64,000 nt of DNA, taken from a virus. Under the pieces are notes generated by a model. That model was not told where the DNA came from and did no database searches. It worked only from the letters and a program-made list of their open reading frames with translations. Numbering within the stretch: position 1 is the first letter of the stretch; each line of letters starts with the position of its first letter. Below are positions 24,173 to 31,676 of the stretch, one piece after another. Made by a program: the position numbers and the translations under genes. Where the stretch lies: IMG/VR virus record IMGVR_UViG_3300027749_000051, positions 61,155-125,154 of that record; one strand, written 5' to 3'.

Positions 24173-24703
24173 CTATGTTTTAGATTTATGATTTAATATT
24201 TCTTCAACCTTATAATCTTCCCAACTGCCAGCATCTATAGTTTTTTCTACCTTATGATTAAGGACATCTTCTATATCAGTTTCAGGAAAATTAAATACAA
24301 CCACAGGTTTTTCTATTTTATAATCGAGGACATTATCTATGTTACGGTTATCTCTGCCTTGGAAAGATAAAGTTTTTTCTACCTTATGATTGAGGACATC
24401 TTCTACTTCCGATTCATCTATAATATTTCTATGTCGAGGTGTATCTACTTTATAATTAAGGATATCTTCTACAAAAGAGGATAGGATAGGTTCAAACTCA
24501 TTTCGTTCCATTGAAAATATGGTAAAAAAATCAGAGAAAAACCACCATCTCCAATACAAGATTCCTCGTTTTTTATATTCTAAATACCAATACTTATTTT
24601 CTCTGTCAATAATCCATATGGAGTCTTCATATGGAATTATCTCAGTATGTTTCAGATCATTATATAGTTTATCAAATATTATTTTCTTTAATCTGGGGTT
24701 CAT
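24173..24703 (-). CDS. Array protein A: conserved domain plus five 22-residue units (untagged)
   Basis: 176 residues. Residues 1-80 are the family domain (MNPRLKKIIFDKLYNDLKHT, IPYEDSIWIIDRENKYWYLE, YWRWWFFSDFFTIFSMERNE). Then come units of exactly 22 residues starting VEDILNYKVDTP, VEDVLNHKVEKT, IDNVLDYKIEKP, IEDVLNHKVEKT, VEEILNHKSKT; the 10 residues between repeats are unrelated (for example RHRNIIDESE, LSFQGRDNRN). Repeats are more degenerate than in C, D and F. It lacks the tag: its Met replaces the Val that follows EE in tagged relatives. Function unknown. Third in an operon driven from 25975. Confidence 0.85.
   Translation of the reverse strand: MNPRLKKIIFDKLYNDLKHTEIIPYEDSIWIIDRENKYWYLEYKKRGILYWRWWFFSDFFTIFSMERNEFEPILSSFVEDILNYKVDTPRHRNIIDESEVEDVLNHKVEKTLSFQGRDNRNIDNVLDYKIEKPVVVFNFPETDIEDVLNHKVEKTIDAGSWEDYKVEEILNHKSKT
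24176..24472 (-). repeat. In-gene 66-bp array A, five degenerate repeats
   Basis: 36-bp repeat plus 30-bp variable segment, period 66 bp, four variable segments. Repeat copies have diverged at both DNA and protein level, most strongly the third. Confidence 0.85.
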
Positions 24704-24704
24704 T

Positions 24705-25253
24705 TTAATTAAGTATATTATCTACTTTAACAGGCCATGGGCAATAATCTGCTTTTGCTGTATTTACCTTATGATTCAGTACATCGTCCAATATTTTGTA
24801 GTTCTCAACCAATGATTTCATAGATGTTTCTCCATTATGGTTAAGTACATCTGCCGTCGGGTTTACGAATCCGCAATAACCGATCTTAGTTGCATCTACC
24901 TTATGATTAAGGATGTCTTCCTCTTTAGTGTAACCTGTTGTGTTTCGCCAAGTAGATATTGTTACTTTAGGGTTAAGGATGTCTTTCACCACTGGTGTTT
25001 GCGAATCGTTTGTAAAAAAGGATTTACTTACCTTATGATTAAGGATGTTTTCCACCTTAAGATGAGTAAGAAAATCTATACCATTAGATGTACTTACCTT
25101 ATGATTAAGGATGACTTCCACCGATGCGATGGCTGGACCAACACCAGTATCGGATGTGTTTACCTTATAATTAAGGATGTCTTCCACCAATGCAGAGAAA
25201 GCATTTGAAAGAAGAACAGATGTGCCTACCTTATGATTAAGGATGTCTTCCAC
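24705..25253 (-). repeat. In-gene 66-bp array B, nine repeats
   Basis: Exact 66-bp period over about 550 bp. The first four repeats (25253 downwards) share most of GGTGGAAGACATCCTTAATC at their start; the last three are strongly decayed. Confidence 0.88.
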
Positions 25254-25484
25254 CATAGAAGTTAGAAATGGTTTATACTCATTTTGTTCCAATGAGAATA
25301 GTTGGAAAAAATTATTGAAAAACTCCCATCTCCACCATAATGTTCCTGATTTTTCAAATTCAAAATACCAGTACTTTTCTTTTCTATCAATAAACCATAT
25401 CGCATTATTATATGGGATTATCTCCACATGTTTCAGATCGTTATATAGTTTATCTAATATAATTTTTTTTAATCTCTCGTTCAT
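24705..25484 (-). CDS. Array protein B: conserved domain plus nine 22-residue units (untagged)
   Basis: 259 residues, the longest array. The family domain (MNERLKKIILDKLYNDLKHV, IPYNNAIWFIDRKEKYWYFE, WWRWEFFNNFFQLFSLEQNE) spans 1-77. Nine repeats follow: VEDILNHKVGTS, VEDILNYKVNTS, VEVILNHKVSTS, VENILNHKVSKS, VKDILNPKVTIS, EEDILNHKVDAT, TADVLNHNGETS, LDDVLNHKVNTA, VDNILN. The eight variable 10-residue segments are mutually unrelated. Conservation falls steadily from the domain-proximal to the distal end. No tag. The stop is followed within 1 bp by the next array gene. Function unknown. Confidence 0.85.
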   Translation of the reverse strand: MNERLKKIILDKLYNDLKHVEIIPYNNAIWFIDRKEKYWYFEFEKSGTLWWRWEFFNNFFQLFSLEQNEYKPFLTSMVEDILNHKVGTSVLLSNAFSALVEDILNYKVNTSDTGVGPAIASVEVILNHKVSTSNGIDFLTHLKVENILNHKVSKSFFTNDSQTPVVKDILNPKVTISTWRNTTGYTKEEDILNHKVDATKIGYCGFVNPTADVLNHNGETSMKSLVENYKILDDVLNHKVNTAKADYCPWPVKVDNILN

Positions 25485-25487
25485 AGT

Positions 25488-25725
25488 TTATATTTTATTT
25501 ACCTTACGATTTAAGATTCTTTCTACCAATCCTTCAGGTGGAACTTCATCAAAGAATGTTGTTTTTACCTTACGATTTAAGATGTCTTCCACCCAGCCTT
25601 TGGCTTTACCTATGAAATTATTTGATGTATCTACCTTACGATTTAAGATGTCTTCCACCGGGTCGATCGATTGATATTCCCCATTGAAAGATGTATCTAC
25701 CTTACGATTTAAGATGTCTTCCACC
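25488..25725 (-). repeat. In-gene 66-bp array C, four repeats
   Basis: The first two repeats are identical over 36 bp and the third differs only at its far end; the last is degenerate. Three 30-bp variable segments unrelated to one another. Confidence 0.9.
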
Positions 25726-25955
25726 ATATCTCGTATAAGTGGCTCATACTCATCTCGTTCCAATGAAAACAGGTAGAAAAAATTATTGAAAAACTCCCAT
25801 CTCCACCACAGAGTTCCATTTTTATTCAATTTAAAGTACCAGTATTTTTCATTTGGATCTATTGCCCATATATTGCCATCATCGACAATAATTTCGGAGC
25901 CCTTCATATCGTTCAAAAGTTTATCAAATATTATTTTCTTTATCCTGTCGTTCAT
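25488..25955 (-). CDS. Array protein C: conserved domain plus four 22-residue units (untagged)
   Basis: 155 residues. Family domain MNDRIKKIIFDKLLNDMKGS ... WAIDPNEKYWYFKLNKNGTL, WWRWEFFNNFFYLFSLERDE (1-77), then VEDILNRKVDTS, VEDILNRKVDTS, VEDILNRKVKTT and the truncated VERILNRKVNKI. Variable segments FNGEYQSIDP, NNFIGKAKGW, FFDEVPPEGL. Untagged; first gene of the minus operon 25955-23794 under a host-type promoter. The three array genes here are separated by only 1-3 bp. Function unknown. Confidence 0.87.
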   Translation of the reverse strand: MNDRIKKIIFDKLLNDMKGSEIIVDDGNIWAIDPNEKYWYFKLNKNGTLWWRWEFFNNFFYLFSLERDEYEPLIRDMVEDILNRKVDTSFNGEYQSIDPVEDILNRKVDTSNNFIGKAKGWVEDILNRKVKTTFFDEVPPEGLVERILNRKVNKI

Positions 25956-25974
25956 ATCATCTAAATTATCTTGG

Positions 25975-26004
25975 CAAAGATATTAAAAAAGATTAATACA
26001 ACAA
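25975..26004 (-). promoter_or_regulatory. Bacteroidota-type promoter for the array operon
   Basis: On the minus strand: TTG (26004-26002), 19 bp, TATCTTTG (25982-25975), 20 bp before the array C start. Divergent from the promoter at 26021. Confidence 0.8.
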
Positions 26005-26020
26005 AATATTTTCAAGGATA

Positions 26021-26051
26021 TTGTGTGATTGAATTAATTTTATTATCTTTG
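26021..26051 (+). promoter_or_regulatory. Bacteroidota-type promoter for 26092
   Basis: TTG 26021-26023 and TATCTTTG 26044-26051, 20 bp apart, upstream of the small gene cluster 26092-28114. Confidence 0.8.
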
Positions 26052-26091
26052 TGGAATAGAAAGTAAGTTATTAAATTAAAAGTTAAATAAT

Positions 26092-26253
26092 ATGTGGGTT
26101 AAGAAGAAGATTTTGGATCATTGGACTTATATTGAAAGAAAGACCAAAGTATTTGTTAGACGGGATTATCGTAATAACACCGTTGTGATTAATTTTATGG
26201 AAGGTGGTCCTTGTACTTTATATACTTATAAAGGTGAATGGATTGCGGGTTAA
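26092..26253 (+). CDS. Small hypothetical protein, 53 aa
   Basis: MWVKKKILDHWTYIERKTKV ... YTYKGEWIAG. Beta-rich, probably a small sheet domain. First gene after a host-type promoter and 21 bp before the next gene. No family recognised. Confidence 0.6.
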   Translation: MWVKKKILDHWTYIERKTKVFVRRDYRNNTVVINFMEGGPCTLYTYKGEWIAG

Positions 26254-26274
26254 AAAAGAATTGGAGGAAAAGAA

Positions 26275-26826
26275 ATGAGCGGAGGACACTTTGATTACAA
26301 ACAAAACGAAATCGGTTATATTGCCGATGAGATAGAAAGCACCATTGAAAGAAATGGTAAGGAAAAGACCCAAGAGGAATTAAGAGATGAAGGATGGTGT
26401 AATTCTGAATTTCATAATCAATATCCTGAAGATAAATTTCACTATAAATATCCGGATGATGTTATTGAGAAATTTAAAGAGGCTGTTAATTTATTAAGAA
26501 AAGCACAAATCTATGCTCACAGAATTGATAGGTTATTATCAGGAGATGATGGAGAAGAATCATTTATTAAACGATTAAATGATGAATTGGATAAAATTGA
26601 GATTCCACTACCAAATGACGCGTTAATAGAGGCGGCACAACGATATAAGGAAAATGTTAGTGCAGGAGCGCTTACATCATCTAGTAATGGTTTAACATTG
26701 TCACCATCAACTATTAGTGGAATATGGAGTAGTAGCACTACTACTTGGAAAGGTGGTTATGTCACAAATAACTTTGAATCTTATTATATGGGTGAGAATG
26801 GTAATAAACATATAAATAATAAATGA
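26275..26826 (+). CDS. Conserved phage protein, MSGGHFDYKQ family
   Basis: 183 residues. The N-terminus MSGGHFDYKQNEIGYIADEI matches a family common in phages and in Bacteroidota prophages, of unknown function. Residues 1-125 are helical and charged; the tail from 130 is Ser/Thr-rich (ALTSSSNGLTLSPSTISG) and looks like a linker or added module. Preceded by a GGAGG site at 26262-26268. Overlaps the next gene by 4 bp. Confidence 0.75.
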   Translation: MSGGHFDYKQNEIGYIADEIESTIERNGKEKTQEELRDEGWCNSEFHNQYPEDKFHYKYPDDVIEKFKEAVNLLRKAQIYAHRIDRLLSGDDGEESFIKRLNDELDKIEIPLPNDALIEAAQRYKENVSAGALTSSSNGLTLSPSTISGIWSSSTTTWKGGYVTNNFESYYMGENGNKHINNK

Positions 26827-27281
26827 AAACTCAGAAAGAATATCCTGAGACACACTTCAGGAGCAGTGAGGCGGAAAGAATTCACAATGAGGGTTATGAA
26901 CTGATGCTCATTAATAATACTTTACCTTTTAACAACAGACCAGTTCTCGGAGATGCAAAACACGGATTTGTTAGTATGAGTTGGGATGCTTGGCATAAGA
27001 ATAGGGATAGTATGAGACTTAAACGACTTACCAATCCTCAACTCCTCAACGGAGAAATTAAGAATGATAGAATCGTTTCATTATATAAAGGATGTAAGGT
27101 TCATCTAATGAATAAGGGTGGGACATACATTGTTAAATCATATGATAATGAGGTGGCTGTGATCACTTGTCAGAGATGGGTTAACCAGAAAGAATGGGGA
27201 CAAAGATACAGAGATACCTTAACAGTTCCAAGAAGTGAAATAAAATGTCATTATGGGGGAACAAAATACGGCAAGTTGTAA
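26823..27281 (+). CDS. Hypothetical protein, 152 aa
   Basis: MKTQKEYPETHFRSSEAERI at the start; central part WDAWHKNRDSMRLKRLTNPQ; C-terminal beta-rich segment (GCKVHLMNKGGTYIVKSYDN). Not recognised. ATGA overlap with the preceding gene suggests translational coupling. Confidence 0.65.
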   Translation: MKTQKEYPETHFRSSEAERIHNEGYELMLINNTLPFNNRPVLGDAKHGFVSMSWDAWHKNRDSMRLKRLTNPQLLNGEIKNDRIVSLYKGCKVHLMNKGGTYIVKSYDNEVAVITCQRWVNQKEWGQRYRDTLTVPRSEIKCHYGGTKYGKL

Positions 27282-27290
27282 TATTTTTAT

Positions 27291-27298
27291 TATATTTG
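27291..27298 (+). promoter_or_regulatory. TATATTTG promoter-like element for 27326
   Basis: TATATTTG matches TAnnTTTG 28 bp before the start; no well-spaced TTG upstream element is present. Confidence 0.5.
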
Positions 27299-27325
27299 TA
27301 TAATTAATCATTAAATCTTTTAGAT

Positions 27326-27577
27326 ATGACCGAATCGGACAGTGCTATTTTAGAAACACTTATTACAAAGTTATTAGAAGGAGTTGAATTAGAATCAAAA
27401 ACAGAAACCGCGATTGGATATCACGGAAGTTCACAGGGAGAAGAGATTACTTATACGATACATTATAATCCGTATCGTAGGACTTGGGAACCAAAAGAGT
27501 TTGCCTTAATGGGGCATGTGTTCTCAAAAATTAAACCAATAATCTTAAAAATTATAAATAAAGATGGGAATGTTTGA
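27326..27577 (+). CDS. Hypothetical protein, 83 aa
   Basis: MTESDSAILETLITKLLEGV then ETAIGYHGSSQGEEITYTIH. Soluble alpha/beta protein, not recognised. Overlaps the next gene by 14 bp. Confidence 0.65.
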   Translation: MTESDSAILETLITKLLEGVELESKTETAIGYHGSSQGEEITYTIHYNPYRRTWEPKEFALMGHVFSKIKPIILKIINKDGNV

Positions 27578-27947
27578 TACACTTTACATCAATATAGACA
27601 AATTGCCTATATCTGATAAGGAAAAAGAAACTATCGGCAATGATACCGAATGGCAGACCAAATCTTTTGATTGCGTCTTAACGGAGATATACATAACCGA
27701 TCAGAACGAATTAAAGATCAATCGATGGAATTATGAGGATGTTCCATTGGAAGACAGACCAAATCCACTTAAAGAAGGAATACTTGGATTTATGGGAAGC
27801 CTGAGAAGAGCCAATGAGAGATTGGAAATAATGTCTTATAATGGATATGTTAACTTTTATGGTAAAGGAGGAGATGATTGGTATGAGTTTAATGCCAAGT
27901 TTATTGATGGACTACTTCAAGGGATTGAGGGTGGAAAAATAGTTTAA
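27564..27947 (+). CDS. Conserved phage protein, MGMFDTLYIN type
   Basis: 127 residues beginning MGMFDTLYINIDKLPISDKE, a start shared by a widespread phage family of unknown function. WQTKSFDCVLTEIYIT and ILGFMGSLRRANERLEIMSY follow. No catalytic motif. Part of the 26092-28114 cluster under host-type promoters. Confidence 0.7.
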   Translation: MGMFDTLYINIDKLPISDKEKETIGNDTEWQTKSFDCVLTEIYITDQNELKINRWNYEDVPLEDRPNPLKEGILGFMGSLRRANERLEIMSYNGYVNFYGKGGDDWYEFNAKFIDGLLQGIEGGKIV

Positions 27948-27952
27948 GGTTG

Positions 27953-28114
27953 ATGAAGCATAGTTTTTGGAGGATATGGGCAAAATCATTAGGGGAGAAA
28001 ACAGGAGAGACCGATGAGGAAGCAGATAGAGTTGCGATGGTTAGAACAATAATCTTAATGGTATACATTATAACCAATTTAGTTATAATCGCAGGAATAA
28101 TTAGACACTGGTAA
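27953..28114 (+). CDS. Small membrane protein, 53 aa
   Basis: MKHSFWRIWAKSLGEKTGET, EEADRVAMVRTII, then one membrane helix (LMVYIITNLVIIAGII) ending RHW. The pattern WRIWAKxLGEK ... EADxVAxxRT resembles small phage membrane proteins. It starts 5 bp after the previous stop and ends just before a terminator. Confidence 0.65.
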   Translation: MKHSFWRIWAKSLGEKTGETDEEADRVAMVRTIILMVYIITNLVIIAGIIRHW

Positions 28115-28144
28115 TTAACCCTCACCCAAAAGGTGGGGGTTAAT
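28115..28144. terminator. Bidirectional terminator
   Basis: TTAACCCTCACC and GGTGGGGGTTAA stem around AAA, between convergent genes 27953 and 28144. Confidence 0.8.
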
Positions 28145-28407
28145 TATGAGATAACTTTAACTGGCAACTTATATCCTTTTTTGAACCAAGCGGATATAAC
28201 AATAAGGATTACATTATCAATGTAACCTTTTCCAAACTTCTTATTCAACTCGGACCTAACTATATCACTACAATACATTGTTGAGGTCTTAATATCAAAT
28301 AAGAAATACTCGTTATGCCAGGTCTGCTCAACCTTATCATAGTAAAGGTATGGGAACCCAAATTTATCATCTATGAATTTAACTATGTGTTTTTCTATTG
28401 TTGTCAT
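28144..28407 (-). CDS. Hypothetical protein, 87 aa
   Basis: MTTIEKHIVKFIDDKFGFPY, then YYDKVEQTWHNEYFLFDIKT and a C-terminal helix IVISAWFKKGYKL. Not recognised. TATATTTG-like element on the minus strand at 28413-28420 may be its promoter, giving a very short leader. Confidence 0.65.
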   Translation of the reverse strand: MTTIEKHIVKFIDDKFGFPYLYYDKVEQTWHNEYFLFDIKTSTMYCSDIVRSELNKKFGKGYIDNVILIVISAWFKKGYKLPVKVIS

Positions 28408-28423
28408 ATATACAAATATAATA

Positions 28424-28431
28424 TATTTATT
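28424..28431 (+). promoter_or_regulatory. Late motif TATTTATT upstream of 28435
   Basis: TATTTATT ending 3 bp before the start codon. Confidence 0.45.
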
Positions 28432-28434
28432 AAT

Positions 28435-28956
28435 ATGAACTTACAAGAAAACATACACAGGATTAAGGAAATGATGGGGATTAATGAAAAGCATGATCTC
28501 CTGAATAAACCTATCAAAGATATTATAGACCAAGTGGGAGGATATGGAACAGGATTCAACACCGATGAAGACGCCATAGAAGAAATAGAATATGTGGTAT
28601 CAAGTGATTTTCCTGAAGGTCTGAATAACATTCCAACTAAAGTAATCTTATATAGAGTTATATTATTGGAAGATGGTAAATCCATTAACGAGGATCAGGT
28701 TGGGGAACATTTCATTTCGGATACAAGACATATAGATAGATCGTTCTTGGAAAAGATAGATATATGGGACAATTGGGATGCGGACAATTCCAAGTTATGG
28801 TTACTACAATGTGAAACGGATGGGGATAATATAGATATAGAAAGAACATTAGGTAATAGAGTTCAATATCCTCGTGAGAATGAATTCACCCTGAAGAACG
28901 ATAAAAAGATTAGGTTGATAAAGAAAAAGATACTTAATAAAGAACAGCTTAGATGA
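28435..28956 (+). CDS. Tagged hypothetical protein (MNLQENIHRIKEMMGINE)
   Basis: 173 residues from the ATG at 28435; longer in-frame starts would overlap the divergent gene. Residues 1-18 are the LQEN-type tag with candidate cut GINE. The body contains VSSDFPEGLNNIPTKVILYR and VGEHFISDTRHIDRSFLEKI, reminiscent of small ADP-ribosyltransferase-like phage proteins (EFT at the end: ENEFTLKNDKKIRLIKKK). That similarity is tentative. ATGA overlap with array gene D. Confidence 0.65.
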   Translation: MNLQENIHRIKEMMGINEKHDLLNKPIKDIIDQVGGYGTGFNTDEDAIEEIEYVVSSDFPEGLNNIPTKVILYRVILLEDGKSINEDQVGEHFISDTRHIDRSFLEKIDIWDNWDADNSKLWLLQCETDGDNIDIERTLGNRVQYPRENEFTLKNDKKIRLIKKKILNKEQLR

Positions 28957-29483
28957 AATACATAATTACTGAGAGACAATATAGAGTGATATCCGAAGAA
29001 GTTAATCCTCGCATCAAAGAAATTATCTTCAATAAGTTATTGAATGATATGAAGGGTGTTGAGATTATTGAAGATAATGGTAGCATATGGGCAATAGATC
29101 CTGATGAGAAATACTGGTACTTTGAGTTGCAAGAAAACGGAACTTTATGGTGGAGATGGGGATTTTTCAATAATTTTTTCAAGTTATTTTCAATAGAAAG
29201 AAATGAGTTTGAACCACTTATGCGTGAACTGGTGGAAGACATCTTGAATCGCAAGGTAGTCACATCACTTCTAGTGCAATTCCTTGGTGACCTAATGGTG
29301 GAAGACATCTTGAATCGCAAGGTAGTCACATCCCACAGCGGACAGATTCACGTCCAAAGCCAGGTGGAAGACATCTTGAATCGCAAGGTAGTCACATCTA
29401 GTGGGCATGACCAAAGATTAACAATGTCAATAAAAGACATATTAAATCGTAGGAATAAGATAACCAAAGATGAGAACTTTTAA
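28953..29483 (+). CDS. Array protein D: tagged, conserved domain plus four units
   Basis: 176 residues. Tag MKYIITERQYRVISEE (1-16), family domain VNPRIKEIIFNKLLNDMKGV ... IWAIDPDEKYWYFELQENGT, WWRWGFFNNFFKLFSIERNE, then three identical 12-residue repeats VEDILNRKVVTS and a fourth degenerate one (IKDILNRRNKIT). Variable segments LLVQFLGDLM, HSGQIHVQSQ, SGHDQRLTMS. The repeat DNA is identical over 35-36 bp in the first three copies, including synonymous sites. Coupled by ATGA to the preceding tagged gene. Confidence 0.9.
   Translation: MKYIITERQYRVISEEVNPRIKEIIFNKLLNDMKGVEIIEDNGSIWAIDPDEKYWYFELQENGTLWWRWGFFNNFFKLFSIERNEFEPLMRELVEDILNRKVVTSLLVQFLGDLMVEDILNRKVVTSHSGQIHVQSQVEDILNRKVVTSSGHDQRLTMSIKDILNRRNKITKDENF
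29231..29459 (+). repeat. In-gene CRISPR-like array D, 36-bp repeats and 30-bp variable segments
   Basis: Repeats at 29231-29266, 29297-29332 and 29363-29398 are identical; a degenerate fourth occupies about 29429-29459. The 30-bp segments between are unrelated; the second has 17 G/C of 30, well above the surrounding sequence. Everything remains in one reading frame. Confidence 0.92.
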
Positions 29484-29486
29484 GAT

Positions 29487-29804
29487 ATGAAACTACAAGA
29501 GAACATAGACAGAATTAAACAAGTGATGGGAGTTATCAATGAAGATAAACCATCAATCCATATTTTACGGAGATTACCTCAAATAGAGAGGGCATTAAAT
29601 CAGACATTATATTATTTATCTCCTTGTGAATATGATGATGTGGAATATTATACTGAACATGTATTACACCAACTTAGGGAATATTTTGAAGATTATGAAG
29701 AAGAAGAAGAGGTTGAACCTTTTGCGGCAACAAATTATGTTGCAGAATATTTATCATCTGAAATAGAAGAATATTACGATGACCGTAAAACAGAATGTGA
29801 ATAA
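29487..29804 (+). CDS. Tagged acidic protein, 105 aa
   Basis: Tag MKLQENIDRIKQVMGVINED (cut after VINE likely). The body is Tyr/Glu-rich and acidic: LYYLSPCEYDDVEYYTEHVL, EDYEEEEEVEPFAATNYVAE. Helical. 3 bp after array gene D. Function unknown. Confidence 0.7.
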   Translation: MKLQENIDRIKQVMGVINEDKPSIHILRRLPQIERALNQTLYYLSPCEYDDVEYYTEHVLHQLREYFEDYEEEEEVEPFAATNYVAEYLSSEIEEYYDDRKTECE

Positions 29805-29868
29805 TAAAGAATATTCACTTAGACATAAACTATACAATATCAAATAAATCTATACAATATTTTTTATA

Positions 29869-30558
29869 ATGAAACTACAAGAGAATATAGATAGGATAAA
29901 ACAAGTGATGGGGATTATTACAGAATCACGACCAGGATTTTGTTTACCGAAAGATTATACTCCAGGAACAAAATATGGAAGGGATGAGTTAGCTAAGATG
30001 TTTGTATGTTTTACAAAAGATCCGAAGAAGTTTCCATTATTGGCGGTTAAGGAATGGTTATTTCCACAATTACCTGGTGGAGGATTTACGCCCCAAGATC
30101 CAATGAGTATGAGTTATGGTCAACCATATACTTTTACTATGGAAAGAATGGCAAAAGTAGAAGATAAAAATACAAGAAATATCACAGTCGGAATAAAAAC
30201 CATTGACCCAACTCAATTACCTGATGAAACAAAAAGATGGTTTAGTATAAAACAAAAATCTCCAGGATTTCAAGATAGATTTGACTATCAGATAAATAAG
30301 ATAAGGGAGAATGACTATGATACTACAGTTATAACACCTCAAGATGAGCCTATGGTTTTTGAGGTTATAAATAGAAAGTTATATATTCAAGAAGGGTGGC
30401 ATAGGTTAATGGCGATCTTAATGTTATTGGAGAAGGGGGAAATAATTCCTGATCAGGCTAAAGTATATGCTGTAACTGTATTTAGATCTCCCGATTTTAA
30501 GTTAAAAATAGTGGATAAACCAGAAGGCCTTTTTGAAAACATAAGAAATTACCAATAA
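29869..30558 (+). CDS. Tagged protein with ParB/sulfiredoxin-like motif
   Basis: 229 residues. Tag MKLQENIDRIKQVMGIITE. The C-terminal half has FEVINRKLYIQEGWHRLMAI followed by LMLLEKGEI, resembling the GxxR/GHHRxxA-like loop of ParB/Srx-fold nucleases and kinases (xxGxHRxxA). Catalytic assignment is uncertain. The first 49 nt of the gene are identical to those of the next tagged gene (30581). Confidence 0.7.
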   Translation: MKLQENIDRIKQVMGIITESRPGFCLPKDYTPGTKYGRDELAKMFVCFTKDPKKFPLLAVKEWLFPQLPGGGFTPQDPMSMSYGQPYTFTMERMAKVEDKNTRNITVGIKTIDPTQLPDETKRWFSIKQKSPGFQDRFDYQINKIRENDYDTTVITPQDEPMVFEVINRKLYIQEGWHRLMAILMLLEKGEIIPDQAKVYAVTVFRSPDFKLKIVDKPEGLFENIRNYQ

Positions 30559-30580
30559 TAACCAAGATAGATTTATAACA

Positions 30581-31060
30581 ATGAAACTACAAGAGAATAT
30601 AGATAGGATAAAACAAGTGATGGGGATTAATGAAACCTTTGACGCAGGGGTGGAACCAACTCTTAGAGACACCTATAACGAAGATGGGGCAAAAGTATAT
30701 TCATACATCCTTCCGTCAAAGAAAGATGAAAAAGATTACATCATCAACTTAAAGTTCTATAAGGAGTTTAAGGACCCGAAAATCAAAGATACATATAAAG
30801 ATGTTATGGTAATAGATTTTAATCTTGGGGCAGGGACTTATTACAATACCAACCTTAATGAAGTATTTTATATCTTTGCTTCAATCAATAAACTTATAGA
30901 GAAGTATAAGAAGAAGTTCCAATATCTTATGGGTTATTCAAACAAAGATAGATTGTCCTTATATAAGAAAGCATTGTCAAGAGCAAATTATTTGGAACTG
31001 GTAGATGAGGGATCACATCATATCATATATAAGAACAAAGATTATTCACGATGGTTCTAA
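30581..31060 (+). CDS. Tagged hypothetical protein, 159 aa
   Basis: Tag MKLQENIDRIKQVMGINE, body beginning TFDAGVEPTLRDTYNEDGAK, beta-rich then helical (NKLIEKYKKKFQYLMGYSNK, LYKKALSRANY). Not recognised. Last gene before a terminator in the tagged series 28435-31060. Confidence 0.7.
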   Translation: MKLQENIDRIKQVMGINETFDAGVEPTLRDTYNEDGAKVYSYILPSKKDEKDYIINLKFYKEFKDPKIKDTYKDVMVIDFNLGAGTYYNTNLNEVFYIFASINKLIEKYKKKFQYLMGYSNKDRLSLYKKALSRANYLELVDEGSHHIIYKNKDYSRWF

Positions 31061-31069
31061 ACCATACAA

Positions 31070-31098
31070 GACCTCACCTAATAAGTGGGGTTTTTTTA
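31070..31098 (+). terminator. Rho-independent terminator
   Basis: ACCTCACC / GTGGGGT type stem and T7 tract after the tagged series. Confidence 0.8.
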
Positions 31099-31196
31099 TT
31101 AAAAATAATTACGCAATTTTCCTAGCTAGGAGTTGACTGGTAAAAAATAATTTCATATCATTGTAATATAATTAAACATTAAAAATATTAGAAGAT

Positions 31197-31604
31197 ATGA
31201 ATGAAATAGAAAAAATTATTAGAAAACATCAGGATGAGTTTAACGCAATGGTAATGAGTTTTGTTATGGGGAAAAAAAATAAACAAAATAAGTCCCCGAA
31301 GACTATGTATGAGTTATGTGTGATGGGTAAGGTCTATAGGAACGAGAAGTTTGTGGATACCTATAAAGAGTTTTTAAGAAACATTTTAGCCGTTCACTCA
31401 TATGATACCATTTCTGATGCATTAAATGGATTTGTTAAAAGAGATCCACAAGAATTAGCTCCGTGTAGTCGTGACAAGGGTTGTGTTGTTATGTTAAAGG
31501 AAGATATATTCTTATCCACATACAGCTCCACAGAAATGAAGAAAAATCATATTAAGAAAATATGTGATAGTCTTAACCTTCCTTATAGTTTCAGTAAAAT
31601 GTAA
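31197..31604 (+). CDS. Hypothetical protein, 135 aa
   Basis: MNEIEKIIRKHQDEFNAMVM at the start, basic and helical; Cys pair in LAPCSRDKGCVVML. Not recognised. A weak promoter-like TATCATTG lies about 35 bp upstream with TTG further up. Own terminator. Confidence 0.65.
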   Translation: MNEIEKIIRKHQDEFNAMVMSFVMGKKNKQNKSPKTMYELCVMGKVYRNEKFVDTYKEFLRNILAVHSYDTISDALNGFVKRDPQELAPCSRDKGCVVMLKEDIFLSTYSSTEMKKNHIKKICDSLNLPYSFSKM

Positions 31605-31613
31605 TAGTTCTTT

Positions 31614-31640
31614 ACCTCACCATAACGGTGGGGTTTTTTT
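31614..31640 (+). terminator. Rho-independent terminator
   Basis: ACCTCACC-ATAAC-GGTGGGGT stem with T7. Confidence 0.8.
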
Positions 31641-31676
31641 ATTGATTAAAATTGATTAATTTTTATATTATGAAAT

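Noticed and set aside
24519-25674. Plus-strand frames opposite array genes A-C
   Set aside because: They stay open because the 66-bp period also keeps the antisense frame in phase; they begin with sequence antisense to the conserved domain and lack starts, promoters or homologues.
24176-25725. Diversity-generating retroelement
   Set aside because: No reverse transcriptase, no template repeat and no adenine-specific pattern of change seen in the variable segments within this window; still worth a search in the full genome.
29231-29459. Genuine CRISPR array (36/30 geometry)
   Set aside because: No cas gene in 64 kb, the repeat has no evident dyad, and the whole array is one open reading frame fused to a conserved domain, repeated in six paralogues. 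Kept as a CRISPR-like coding array instead; standard array finders would probably report it as CRISPR.
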